From positions 1 to 25,739 of the forward strand of contig JBBQSD010000090.1 of the NCBI GenBank assembly GCA_038214135.1: a stretch of DNA of 25,739 nucleotides, read 5' to 3'. The translations under genes were made by a program, and so were the position numbers. Below the pieces are notes generated by a model, which saw only the letters and a list, made by a program, of their open reading frames with translations, was not told the origin of the DNA and did not search any database. The stretch comes from JANLSE01 sp038214135. GTDB taxonomy: Bacteria > Chloroflexota > Chloroflexia > Chloroflexales > Roseiflexaceae. Positions within the stretch are counted from its first letter, which is position 1; each line of letters starts with the position of its first letter. Below, piece by piece: positions 15,830-23,591 of the stretch.

Positions 15830-16021
15830 GGGGTTAGGGGTTAGAATAACGGAACAACTGACCCCTCACCCACGACGGGGAGAGGGACTCTGCGCGGCAT
15901 TGGAATGCGGCATTCCCCTTCTCACCAACGTGGGAGAAGGGGGCAGGGGGATGAGGGGAAATGGTACCGTTGGCATGCACAATTCGTTATTCGAAAAGTA
16001 TTGACCCTAATCCCTAACCCC
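15830..16021. repeat. 192-bp element with inverted ends between E1-beta and E2
   Basis: GGGGTTAGGGGTTAG (15830-15844) and CTAATCCCTAACCCC (16007-16021) are inverted copies matching 14 of 15. Inside lie further dyads, such as CCCTTCTC and GAGAAGGG (about 15916-15940) and GGCATTGGAATGCGGCATTCC. No ORF with coding character is present. It could be a small non-autonomous mobile or palindromic element inserted in the operon; no target duplication was recognised. Confidence 0.55.
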
Positions 16022-16028
16022 TTGGTTG

Positions 16029-16060
16029 TCTTGTTCTCTTGTTCTCTTGTTCTCTTGTTA
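16029..16060 (+). repeat. (TCTTGTTC) octamer, four copies, before the E2 gene
   Basis: TCTTGTTC is repeated three times exactly and a fourth time as TCTTGTTA. It ends 18 bases before the E2 ATG, just upstream of the GAGG ribosome site. Its reverse complement GAACAAGA relates to the GAACCAAG blocks at 12128-12264 and to words at 23510-23545. Confidence 0.85.
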
Positions 16061-16078
16061 GCAGCACTGAGGTTGCCA

Positions 16079-17302
16079 ATGCCAATCGATATTAAAATGC
16101 CAGGGTTCGGCGAGAGTATCACCGAAGGCACTGTGGTGGCCTGGCTGAAACAGGCTGGCGATAGTGTTGCGCTGAATGAGCCAATCCTGGAGATTACCAC
16201 CGATAAAATCACTGCGGAAGTTCCTGCACCAGCCGCCGGAATCCTAGCCGAAATCCTGGTTGATGAAGGAACAACCGTGCGTGTCGGAACGGTGATCGGG
16301 CGGATTTCAGCTAGAGTTGAACCAGAAACACCAGTACGCCAGCCTGACGATCCTGCTATCAATTTGGAATTAGACTCTTTTGCAGCCACAGATACGGTGA
16401 AGTTGGATGTGCCGCAGCGAACCGGGCCACCAATCTCGCCGGTTGTTGCGAAGTTAGCTGCCGAACACAAGATCGATCTCGCACAGATCGCTGGAACAGG
16501 TATTGGCGGGCGGATCAGCAAGCAGGATGTTCTGCACTTCCTGGCCAGCACATCACCAGCGCCCACCGATTCTATTCCGGCAATAATAGCAACGCCAACC
16601 CACACACTACCAACGAGCCATGAGCAGGAACTAGTGCCACTCAGCAGCATGCGGCGGGCAATTGCCGAACATACAAGCCGTTCCGTCCGCGATATTCCAC
16701 AGGTTACAACCATCTTCGAAATCGATTTCGGTCGTGTCGTTGCCCATCGCGAACAGCACAAACAGCTCTTTGCACAGCAAGGGCTGCATCTGACCTACAC
16801 GAGTTATGTTATTCAGGCCGTCGCACAGGCTCTGCGTGTCGTGCCGGTTCTGGGCGGGCACTATACCAATACGGGCATTGTGATCAATCGGCGCATGCAT
16901 ATCGGGGTGGCGGTTGCAATAGAAGAAGGGCTGGTTGTGCCAGTTGTTCGGGATGCCGATGAGAAGAACCTGCAGGGCATTGCTCGCATGCTTGGCGATC
17001 TGACCGAACGGGCGCGGGCGAATCGGCTTACCCCAGATGAGACGCAGGGCGGAATATTCACAATCAGCAATCATGGAATTGGCGGGAGTATCATCGGCAC
17101 CCCGATCATCAATCAGCAACAGGCTGGCATTCTGGGAGTTGGAGCGATTGTCAAACGGCCAGTTGTGCTTGAACATAACGGGATTGAGGCAATCGCAATC
17201 CGCCCGATCAGCTACATGTCGCTGACCTTCGATCATCGGGTGTGCGATGGAGCCGATGCAGATCGATTCCTCAGCGAGGTCAAGCGGGTGCTGGAGAGCT
17301 GA
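16079..17302 (+). CDS. 2-oxoacid dehydrogenase E2, dihydrolipoyl acyltransferase
   Basis: A 407-residue protein. The ATG at 16079 follows GAGG by about 6 bases; the frame is open further upstream only because of a repeat. Residues 1-78 are one lipoyl domain with lipoyl-Lys43 (EITTDKITAEVP). Residues about 119-155 are the peripheral-subunit-binding domain (VVAKLAAEHKIDLAQIAGTG). From about 185 comes the catalytic acyltransferase domain, ending with DHRVCDG (His386, Asp390). One lipoyl domain is typical of branched-chain and Gram-positive-type E2. No E3 dihydrolipoamide dehydrogenase gene is in the window, so the complex must share one coded elsewhere. Confidence 0.92.
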   Translation: MPIDIKMPGFGESITEGTVVAWLKQAGDSVALNEPILEITTDKITAEVPAPAAGILAEILVDEGTTVRVGTVIGRISARVEPETPVRQPDDPAINLELDSFAATDTVKLDVPQRTGPPISPVVAKLAAEHKIDLAQIAGTGIGGRISKQDVLHFLASTSPAPTDSIPAIIATPTHTLPTSHEQELVPLSSMRRAIAEHTSRSVRDIPQVTTIFEIDFGRVVAHREQHKQLFAQQGLHLTYTSYVIQAVAQALRVVPVLGGHYTNTGIVINRRMHIGVAVAIEEGLVVPVVRDADEKNLQGIARMLGDLTERARANRLTPDETQGGIFTISNHGIGGSIIGTPIINQQQAGILGVGAIVKRPVVLEHNGIEAIAIRPISYMSLTFDHRVCDGADADRFLSEVKRVLES

Positions 17303-17396
17303 CCGAGCATTCAGGAGTCAGGAGTCGGGATGCAGAATACTGCACGAAATGAAGATCGATAACATAATAGAGAAATTACGCCGCGATGCCCTTTCA

Positions 17397-17500
17397 TCCG
17401 CGGGCTGAAGCCACGCGGCAAGGGGACGATGAACCCTAGACCCAGGCTTCAGCCTGCGGAGCTTGCAAAGATTGAGAGGGCGCGTATAACTATACGCGCC
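17397..17500. terminator. two stem-loops between convergent E2 and oxidoreductase genes
   Basis: First stem: TCCGCGGGCTGAAGCC (17397-17412) with GGCTTCAGCCTGCGGA (17445-17460), one mismatch, 32-base loop. Second stem: GGCGCGTATA-AC-TATACGCGCC (17479-17500), perfect. They occupy the 232-bp gap 17303-17534 together with TCAGGAG repeats at 17311-17324 and an inverted CTGACTCCTG near 17522. They likely end transcription from both sides, although T-tracts are missing. Confidence 0.6.
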
Positions 17501-17534
17501 AACACCCAGATAGCCTGAAGCCTGACTCCTGCCT

Positions 17535-18521
17535 TTACCCAACCATCACGATTGTCCCGCTACGGGCCGATTCGATCCCAGCCCAGATGACGGCCAGATT
17601 GGCCATGCCGCGCTCACCAGAGATCACTGGCGATCTACCGGCCAGCACACATTCCGACACATGTTCGATCTGTGGGACATACACATTGACATATTTCAGA
17701 TCGAACGATGTGCTAGTATTGCCCTGCCGAAGCTGCAACGCACCAGCAAATTCGCGCCCGAGCCAGGGTTCCGAGATGATCCGGCCCTTGGTGCCCTGAA
17801 TGTCGAGCCAGTTCTGGCTAGCGTTAAAGTGCGATTGCACAACCCCGTGAGCACCCGATGCAAAATGCAGCAATAATGTGGAACTATCCTCGGCGGCATA
17901 TTGATAGGCGCGATGATCAAGAAATGCGGCGACGCGGTTCACCGGCCCACAGATACGTGTGATCGCATCAATACAGTGAACACCCATATCGAGCAATGGC
18001 CCGCCACCAGCCTCGGTCGAATCATCCTGGCGCCAGCGCTCCGATGGTGGGAAGTTGAATGAGCCAGCAATCGTGGCGTTGATCAGATCGCCAATCACGC
18101 CATCAGCGACCAACTCACGAGCCTTGACGACGGGCGCGGCCCATTCCATACAATGTGCCACCGCCAACACAACCCCGGATGCACGCGCAGCATCGATCAT
18201 CGCCTGGCATTCCGCAAGTGTCGGAGCCATTGGCTTCTCGACGATCACATGCAGCCCTCGCGCAGCCGCAGCAATTGCATATGGCGCATGCTGGCTATTT
18301 GGCAACACCAGAAAGACCCCATCGACGAGATTGCGGTCGATTGCTTCAATTGATGTGTAGGAATATGGCGCACCAACCCGCTCGGCAGCAGCGGCAGCCC
18401 GTTCGGCAGCACGGCTGACAACCGCAACCAGATCGGCATTCTTGCCAAGCGCAATCCCACGCGCAATCCAATCCAGCGCGAAATCACTGGTTCCAACAAC
18501 TGCCCAGCGTACGTTAGCCAT
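17535..18521 (-). CDS. Gfo/Idh/MocA-family NAD(P)-dependent oxidoreductase
   Basis: A 328-residue dehydrogenase. The start MANVRWAVVG at 18521 fits the family's N-terminus; the longer frame is not conserved-looking. Residues 5-20 are the Rossmann turn (WAVVGTSDFA, a variant of GxGxxG). EKP (95-97) supplies the conserved catalytic Lys96. GGGPLLDMGVHCID (172-185) is the substrate-site signature with the His. Family members oxidise or reduce sugars, inositols and related polyols; substrate unknown. It is last in a minus-strand run, and a 24-bp palindrome separates it from the DUF507 gene, so it may be transcribed separately. Confidence 0.88.
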   Translation of the reverse strand: MANVRWAVVGTSDFALDWIARGIALGKNADLVAVVSRAAERAAAAAERVGAPYSYTSIEAIDRNLVDGVFLVLPNSQHAPYAIAAAARGLHVIVEKPMAPTLAECQAMIDAARASGVVLAVAHCMEWAAPVVKARELVADGVIGDLINATIAGSFNFPPSERWRQDDSTEAGGGPLLDMGVHCIDAITRICGPVNRVAAFLDHRAYQYAAEDSSTLLLHFASGAHGVVQSHFNASQNWLDIQGTKGRIISEPWLGREFAGALQLRQGNTSTSFDLKYVNVYVPQIEHVSECVLAGRSPVISGERGMANLAVIWAGIESARSGTIVMVG

Positions 18522-18566
18522 ACAGAATACTCTTTTCTGCTCTTCATTTTGATATGATTCGGGCGT

Positions 18567-18590
18567 ACGGGCGCGATATATCGCGCCCGT
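18567..18590. repeat. 24-bp perfect palindrome
   Basis: ACGGGCGCGATA followed by its exact reverse complement, with no spacer. It lies between the DUF507 stop and the oxidoreductase start, 46 bases before the latter. It may end the upstream transcript or be an operator for the oxidoreductase. It resembles the GGGC...GCCC palindromes at 17479, 21997, 23417 and 23482. Confidence 0.75.
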
Positions 18591-18623
18591 GCGGATCGCC
18601 ATTTCTCAGCAGAATAGGGATAG

Positions 18624-18923
18624 CTATATAATATAGCCCATCTTCCGCGCAACTTCCTCTTTATGCTTACGGAACATAATATCGCGTTCCGTGCCCTTGA
18701 GTTCGCGCGAATAGGTATTCAGAATCCGTTCGACTTCCGCATCGACTTCGGCTTCGCGTTCCAAATCCGTAACGATAAAATCATAGATCTGCTTCACACG
18801 CAGGGCGCGGCCCGTTCCCGGCTTCAGGCCTGGCGTTTCCTTATAGGCCAACATCCCACGCTGTTCCATCTCATCGTGGAGGCGCTCGGCCACCCACCGA
18901 ATTTTATCCTGACTCAGTCGCAT
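18624..18923 (-). CDS. DUF507 family protein
   Basis: A 99-residue soluble helical protein. The ATG at 18923 follows GAGGAG by 7 bases. MRLSQDKIRWVAERLHDEM at the start and a charged C-terminus (MFRKHKEEVARKMG) match DUF507, a small conserved family of unknown function. The middle contains a DLEREAEVDAEVERIL acidic helix. The ribosome site overlaps the stop of the upstream lipoprotein-like gene, so the two are co-translated. No function is assigned. Confidence 0.8.
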   Translation of the reverse strand: MRLSQDKIRWVAERLHDEMEQRGMLAYKETPGLKPGTGRALRVKQIYDFIVTDLEREAEVDAEVERILNTYSRELKGTERDIMFRKHKEEVARKMGYII

Positions 18924-18934
18924 TGCTGTTCTCC

Positions 18935-19273
18935 TCAAGGGAAGGCTGTTGGCGGCCCACTGAACTGACTACGATTATCTGGCAGAGGTTCACCGCCAAG
19001 CGGAACGCGGACAAGCGAAACCAGATGCCAGTTCTCACGTTCGCGATCATGAACCCACATATTGATCGCTGTCTGTTGGCCATTCTGTGGACTCCATGGT
19101 AGCGCATCCGCACCAATTCGAATATATACCTGATAGCGAGCCTGTGGCGGAAGAATGATCAGTAGTTCATTCAGCAGCCCAGCGCGCACCGCTAACCCTG
19201 GCCCAATACAACTGATCAGCAGCAGCGCAGCCAGGCCAATACCAATGAGCGAGAAGAACATCGTACGGGTCAT
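18935..19273 (-). CDS. small predicted lipoprotein or membrane-anchored protein, unknown family
   Basis: A 112-residue protein; the ATG at 19273 follows a strong AGGAGG. Residues 5-22 are hydrophobic and end in LISC, a possible lipobox, but the next residues remain hydrophobic, so a plain membrane anchor is also possible. The rest (ARYQVYIRIGADALPWSP, INMWVHDRERENWHLVSLVRVPLGG) looks like a small beta-rich extracytoplasmic domain with a Pro-rich end. I do not recognise the family. It sits 56 bases after the PPK2 stop and overlaps the DUF507 ribosome site, suggesting one operon. Confidence 0.7.
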   Translation of the reverse strand: MTRTMFFSLIGIGLAALLLISCIGPGLAVRAGLLNELLIILPPQARYQVYIRIGADALPWSPQNGQQTAINMWVHDRERENWHLVSLVRVPLGGEPLPDNRSQFSGPPTAFP

Positions 19274-19329
19274 TCTAAACCTCCTGCTTACAGGCAAGGA
19301 TAGTGCCCGTCGTTGGAACTCCGCCTCGC

Positions 19330-20976
19330 CTACAATTTGATTGTACCAAGCTCCGCTTCAAGGCGCTGAACAACCGTGTTTAATACTTTAACACGACCAT
19401 AGCGTTTATCTTCCGACTCAATGATCGTCCAGGGTGCAGCCGGAGTCGATGTGCGCTGAAGCATCTCATTGGCGGCCTCTTCATACAGCGGCCATTTCTC
19501 ACGATTGCGCCAGTCCTCATCCGTCAACTTCCAGGATTTATATGGAACACTCTGGCGCTCCTCAAAGCGCCGCATCTGCTCCTCTGGGCTTATGTGTACC
19601 CAGAACTTGCAGACGATCATGCCAAACTCAACAAGCTGGCGCTCAAATTCGTTGATCTCGGCATAGGCGCGCTGCCATTCCTCCATCCGTGCAAACCCCT
19701 CAACGCGCTCAACCAGCACCCGCCCATACCACGAACGGTCGAAGATTGCGATTTGACCACGCGATGGCAGGCGACGCCAGAAGCGATATAAGTAATGGTG
19801 GATTTTATCCTCACCAATTGGTGCCGCAATCGCATGCACGACATAGCTACGCGGATCGAGTTCCTCGGTGACGCGCTGGATCGCGCCGCCCTTTCCTGCT
19901 GCATCCCAGCCCTCAAATAGCAGCACAATCGGACGCTCTTTGCGATAGGCTTCGTAGCCGAGCAGATGCAAGCGTGCCTGATAGCGTTTCAGCGAACGCG
20001 AATAGGTCTTTTCATCCAACTTCAGGCTCAGATCCACCCGCTGGAGGATACCACTCTCAGTTCGAACAAGATCTGGCATTGTGACAGCTATCGAGCCATT
20101 TCGCAGCGCCAGCATCGTTGGGCCTGGTTGTGGTGTTGGCGCAGTTGCTGGTGCAGTCGGCGGAGTTGCTCGCCGCGCCGAGATCAGAGCAGCACGAACA
20201 CGCCGAAACGATGCACCACTCGAGTCAAACACATCGGATGAATCATGCTCATCGAGCGCCACCGATGGGCGACCAAGCCGCGCTTCAAGCGCCTTCAATA
20301 TCGTCTCCATCACGGCAATGCGCGCATAGTATTTATCGGTCGATGGAATAAGATGCCATGGCGCAATCGCGGTATCGGTGCGGGCAATCAGATCCTCAAC
20401 TGCCGTTGCGATCTGCTCATAATGGCGATGCTGCCAGTGATCTTCATCCGTAACGCGCCAGGCGGTCAGTTTATCCTCAAGCAATTCATCAAAACGCCGC
20501 GCCTGTTCTTTTTTCGAGATATGCAGCCAGAATTTGATCAGCACCGCACCATCATCGGCCAGTTGGCGCTCAAACGAAACGACATCTTCAAGGCGATCGC
20601 GCCATTGCTGGAGATCTGGCTCACCGCGCGTGCGCTCATTCAGTATCTCGCGATACCAGGAACGATCATAGATTGCCAATTGGCCATAGCTGGGGATCTT
20701 CAACCAGAAACGATACAACCAGGGGTATTGGCTCTCGTAGGTGCGTGGTGGTGCAATCGGGTGAACGCGTAGGCCACGCGGATCGAGACGGCGCGTCAGC
20801 ACACTAATCGTGCGCGCCTTGGCAGTACCGGCCCACCCCTCAAATAGCAGCAGAACCGGAAGCTGGGCTTCCAGTAGTGCCTGCTCCATATCGTACAAAC
20901 GGGCCTGCAACTCTGGCAGACACCGTCGATAATCGCGCTTGCTCAGCTTGCGATCCAGGTCAATCTGGTCGAGCAT
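19330..20976 (-). CDS. two-domain polyphosphate kinase 2 (polyphosphate:AMP phosphotransferase type)
   Basis: A 548-residue protein with two PPK2 domains. The C-terminal one (about 325-548) has an intact Walker A GWDAAGK (356-362) and Walker B FDRSWY (412-417). The N-terminal one (about 15-235) has a changed Walker A, GWAGTAK (47-53), with YDRSWY (103-108). A Thr/Pro-rich linker lies at 270-287. Tandem-domain PPK2s, such as Pseudomonas aeruginosa PA3455 and the Acinetobacter PAP enzyme, phosphorylate AMP to ADP with polyphosphate and keep activity in the C-terminal domain, which agrees with the motif pattern here. It probably heads the minus-strand operon with the lipoprotein-like and DUF507 genes. 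Confidence 0.9.
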   Translation of the reverse strand: MLDQIDLDRKLSKRDYRRCLPELQARLYDMEQALLEAQLPVLLLFEGWAGTAKARTISVLTRRLDPRGLRVHPIAPPRTYESQYPWLYRFWLKIPSYGQLAIYDRSWYREILNERTRGEPDLQQWRDRLEDVVSFERQLADDGAVLIKFWLHISKKEQARRFDELLEDKLTAWRVTDEDHWQHRHYEQIATAVEDLIARTDTAIAPWHLIPSTDKYYARIAVMETILKALEARLGRPSVALDEHDSSDVFDSSGASFRRVRAALISARRATPPTAPATAPTPQPGPTMLALRNGSIAVTMPDLVRTESGILQRVDLSLKLDEKTYSRSLKRYQARLHLLGYEAYRKERPIVLLFEGWDAAGKGGAIQRVTEELDPRSYVVHAIAAPIGEDKIHHYLYRFWRRLPSRGQIAIFDRSWYGRVLVERVEGFARMEEWQRAYAEINEFERQLVEFGMIVCKFWVHISPEEQMRRFEERQSVPYKSWKLTDEDWRNREKWPLYEEAANEMLQRTSTPAAPWTIIESEDKRYGRVKVLNTVVQRLEAELGTIKL

Positions 20977-21151
20977 CCTGCCTCATATATTGTAATGTTA
21001 TCTCAACTGTATTATCTTCACTAATTATAGCACGCTAGGCTTGGCAATCTCCCTTAATCTTTATTAACAGTTTGCCCCTCAACATTTAAATCGGATCGGG
21101 TATTGTACCAAATAGTAACCGGTATGAGCTGTATTTCGAAAGGAACGAATT

Positions 21152-21982
21152 ATGGACAGAACGGACAAAACCCCTCCAAGCATCGGTGCAGCATTGCCAA
21201 TTCGCCTGCTGCCAACGTATAGCGAGTGGTTAATTGAGGGCCAGCGCGATCTGGAAATTCAGGATGGGTACAGCCCGGATGTGCTGGATAGCGACTGGCG
21301 GACGCTAGTTGCTCAGGCACGCAGTGCGCTGAATGGCCATACTGGCCGAGTCGGCATTCATGGCCCATTCCTGGGCATGACGATCATGGCCAATGATCGT
21401 AAGCTTCGCGGAGCAGTGAGCGAGCGTTTGTGCCAGGGTGTCTCCTTTGCCGCTGCGCTTGGCGCTACTCATATGGTGATGCACAGCCCGTTCATCTTCT
21501 TCGGCTCGCCATTCCTGCCTCACACGCCAGCATCAGGGCTATATGATCAGATCAAGGTTGTTCAGGAAACGGTTGGGCCAGCCCTCGAACTTGCCACCCA
21601 GGCTGGATGCACGCTAGTAATAGAAAATATCCAGGATACGAATCCAGCTCCACTCCTGGCACTGATTCGTTCATTCAACAGCCAGTATGTACGCATGAGC
21701 CTCGACACCGGTCATGCCTCTATTACCCATCGAATTGGTGGCCCACCGCCCGATCAATGGGTTCGTGAGGCTGGAGCGCTGCTCGAACATGTCCACGTTC
21801 AGGATAACGATAGCAACCTGGATCGCCATTGGACTCCCGGTGATGGTCATATCAACTGGTTCGGACTATTTGAAGCAATCAGCACACTAGAACATCATCC
21901 CAGGCTCCTGCTGGAATTACGTGATCCACTCCAGATTCAGCGTGCTGCCGATTATCTGGTTAACCGTGGCCTGGCTATCTAG
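21152..21982 (+). CDS. sugar phosphate isomerase/epimerase-like TIM-barrel protein
   Basis: A 276-residue xylose-isomerase-like TIM barrel (AP endonuclease 2 superfamily). AAAGGA precedes the ATG. Likely metal ligands are Glu158 (VIEN), Asp185 and His188 (LDTGHA), His215 (HVHVQDND) and Glu255 (LLLEL); PGDGHINW is also characteristic. It may isomerise or epimerise a sugar or inositol derivative; a nuclease function is less likely without the complete endonuclease IV ligand set. It is a single-gene unit, divergent from PPK2 across a 175-bp AT-richer gap, and convergent with the methyltransferase gene. Confidence 0.8.
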   Translation: MDRTDKTPPSIGAALPIRLLPTYSEWLIEGQRDLEIQDGYSPDVLDSDWRTLVAQARSALNGHTGRVGIHGPFLGMTIMANDRKLRGAVSERLCQGVSFAAALGATHMVMHSPFIFFGSPFLPHTPASGLYDQIKVVQETVGPALELATQAGCTLVIENIQDTNPAPLLALIRSFNSQYVRMSLDTGHASITHRIGGPPPDQWVREAGALLEHVHVQDNDSNLDRHWTPGDGHINWFGLFEAISTLEHHPRLLLELRDPLQIQRAADYLVNRGLAI

Positions 21983-21996
21983 CAAGATCATCGCAA

Positions 21997-22018
21997 TGGG
22001 CGCAGTGTGTTGCGCCCA
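21997..22018. terminator. hairpin at convergent gene ends
   Basis: TGGGCGCA-GTGTGT-TGCGCCCA, perfect 8-bp stem with 6-base loop, 14 bases after one stop and 7 before the opposing stop. No T-tract follows in either direction. Likely bidirectional terminator. Confidence 0.65.
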
Positions 22019-22025
22019 CACGGCC

Positions 22026-23210
22026 TCAATCACGCCCAATCAGTACATGATAGCGCCGATCATCGGCCAATGTCTCCACCTGTCCAAATACTTCGCCAAG
22101 CAATCGATCATAGCGAATAAACCGATTCGCCACCAATACCTGCCGACCACCACGCTTCAGGAGTGTGCGCCCGTGCCGAATAAATACTTCCGATGCAGCA
22201 TAGCTGACCTGCTTACCGGCATGGAACGGCGGGTTGCTGACGATCAGATCATAGCGTCGGCTGGCCACTGGCTGTAGCGCATCACCAGCCAATACCTCGC
22301 CAGAAACGTGATATCGCGCACTATTCTCATGTGCGGCAGCAATTGCCAGCATATCAGAATCAACCATATCGATCTGGGCAGCCCCTTGGAGCGCAGCGGC
22401 AATGCCAATTATCCCATTGCCACAGCCTGCATCAAGCACCCGTAATCCATTCGCATTGGGCATATGTGCCAGAAGCAGGGCAGTTCCATCGTCCAGCCGA
22501 TCATAGGCAAATACACCAGGCAAACTCGCCAGCACCACTGATTGCCCTACCAGATCAAGGTGTATATCGTGCCAGGTTCCCGGCGCAATGCCTGGTTCCT
22601 GAGCCCATGGTGGCGGATCGGGTGGCGCTTCCAGGCGGATTGCGCGTGCAACCCGGCAGTGTTTACGATAGGCCACCAACCCAGCATTGCCAAACAGAGC
22701 TGCTGCATCATCGATCACCGATTGGATACCCTGATCGTTTGGGCCAGCCAACAGCAATTGCCCACCCACCTGTAGCAATGTGTGTGCCTCGGCAAGCCAA
22801 CGGCGGGCGAGTTGGCGGCTCTGCGGCAGATCAATCAGCACCAGATCAAACGAGTTTGCCTGCTCTGGCAGTAGCGAAATCGAATCCAGCACACTCGCAT
22901 TCCTAGCACCATTGGCAACCAGGGTTTGTTCAGCCATTGCCAATGCGATGGCACTTGGATCAAGCAACACAATCCGGCCACGCGGCACAATCCGCGAGAG
23001 CACAGCGCCAAGCGCGCCATGACCACAGCCAAAGATTGCCACCCGCGCATCTGGTGGCGAAACAACTGCTTCGGCCAATAGTTCGGTGGGAGCGCCAATT
23101 GCCTCCCAACCCGCAAATCCCGGTTTGGTCACAACCCGCAGTGCATGCCCAGCGATTGTGCCACGCAGCTCGCGTGTCTGGTAGTAGGGCAGTTCAGATA
23201 TTTTATTCAT
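22026..23210 (-). CDS. RsmC/RlmG-like rRNA guanine-N2 methyltransferase
   Basis: A 394-residue protein with two SAM-methyltransferase domains, as in Escherichia coli RsmC and RlmG. The start MNKISELPYYQTR at 23210 is chosen over a longer frame that would run into intergenic repeats; its ribosome site is poor. The C-terminal domain is active-type: SAM motif VLDAGCGNGIIG (258-269) and NPPFH (326-330), the N2-guanine signature. The N-terminal domain keeps a Rossmann glycine turn (IFGCGHGALG) but has DLP instead of NPP, so it is catalytically dead and probably binds RNA. The target (16S G1207 or 23S G1835) cannot be decided here. Confidence 0.85.
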   Translation of the reverse strand: MNKISELPYYQTRELRGTIAGHALRVVTKPGFAGWEAIGAPTELLAEAVVSPPDARVAIFGCGHGALGAVLSRIVPRGRIVLLDPSAIALAMAEQTLVANGARNASVLDSISLLPEQANSFDLVLIDLPQSRQLARRWLAEAHTLLQVGGQLLLAGPNDQGIQSVIDDAAALFGNAGLVAYRKHCRVARAIRLEAPPDPPPWAQEPGIAPGTWHDIHLDLVGQSVVLASLPGVFAYDRLDDGTALLLAHMPNANGLRVLDAGCGNGIIGIAAALQGAAQIDMVDSDMLAIAAAHENSARYHVSGEVLAGDALQPVASRRYDLIVSNPPFHAGKQVSYAASEVFIRHGRTLLKRGGRQVLVANRFIRYDRLLGEVFGQVETLADDRRYHVLIGRD

Positions 23211-23267
23211 TGGGGTATTATGCAGTATATCTGGCAATCGTGTTTGCTGGGTTACGCATCCCTGGGT

Positions 23268-23501
23268 TGCCGCTCTACGCGGCAGCATTTCGCTTGCCGC
23301 TCTGCGCCGCAGGCACCAGGAAACCGTGCCGTCTGGTTGGGGTGCCCTCTGGGCGCACCTTCCTGCGGTTGGGGCTCTACCCCAAACCCCAAATGGATGT
23401 TTGTGGCTATTTGTTGGGGCGTATTGCGATACGCCCTACGGTCATGCCTCGGCTGCGATCCATTAGCGTTGGTAGCCTGTTGGGCACAGCGCGCTGTGCC
23501 C
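23268..23501. repeat. cluster of stem-loops in the 381-bp gap upstream of the methyltransferase
   Basis: At least five dyads: TGCCGC-TCTAC-GCGGCA (23268-23284); an imperfect GGTGCCC-TCT-GGGCGCACC (23341-23359); TTGGGG-CTCTA-CCCCAA (23369-23385); GGGCGTAT-TGCG-ATACGCCC (23417-23436); and the perfect GGGCACAGCGCGCTGTGCCC (23482-23501). Several loops share CTCT. A diverged direct copy of the first hairpin lies at 23294-23312. Downstream are GAACCAAG-type words (inverted, about 23510-23545). I see no convincing gene in this stretch. Confidence 0.65.
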
Positions 23502-23560
23502 GTACTTATTCCTTGTTCGCTTGTTCCTTTGGTTCTTGGTTCCTGATTCTCGGTTGTATT

Positions 23561-23587
23561 GGCTATCGGCTATCGGCTATCGGCTAT
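23561..23587 (+). repeat. (GGCTATC) heptamer, nearly four copies, at the acs stop
   Basis: GGCTATC is repeated three times exactly plus GGCTAT, ending 4 bases beyond the acetyl-CoA synthetase stop codon. It is a second heptamer tandem repeat that abuts a gene end. Confidence 0.9.
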
Positions 23588-23591
23588 TTCG

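Noticed and set aside
15905..16078. N-terminal extension of E2 with a hydrophobic stretch resembling a membrane anchor
   Set aside because: The hydrophobic residues are encoded by the TCTTGTTC octamer repeat; the true lipoyl-domain start at 16079 has its own ribosome site.
15922..16761. 279-residue minus-strand frame over the E2 start
   Set aside because: Antisense shadow of E2 and of the repeat region; Ser/Thr/Arg-rich without recognisable motifs.
23561..23587. CRISPR-like array
   Set aside because: Units are 7 bp and directly abutting, without spacers.
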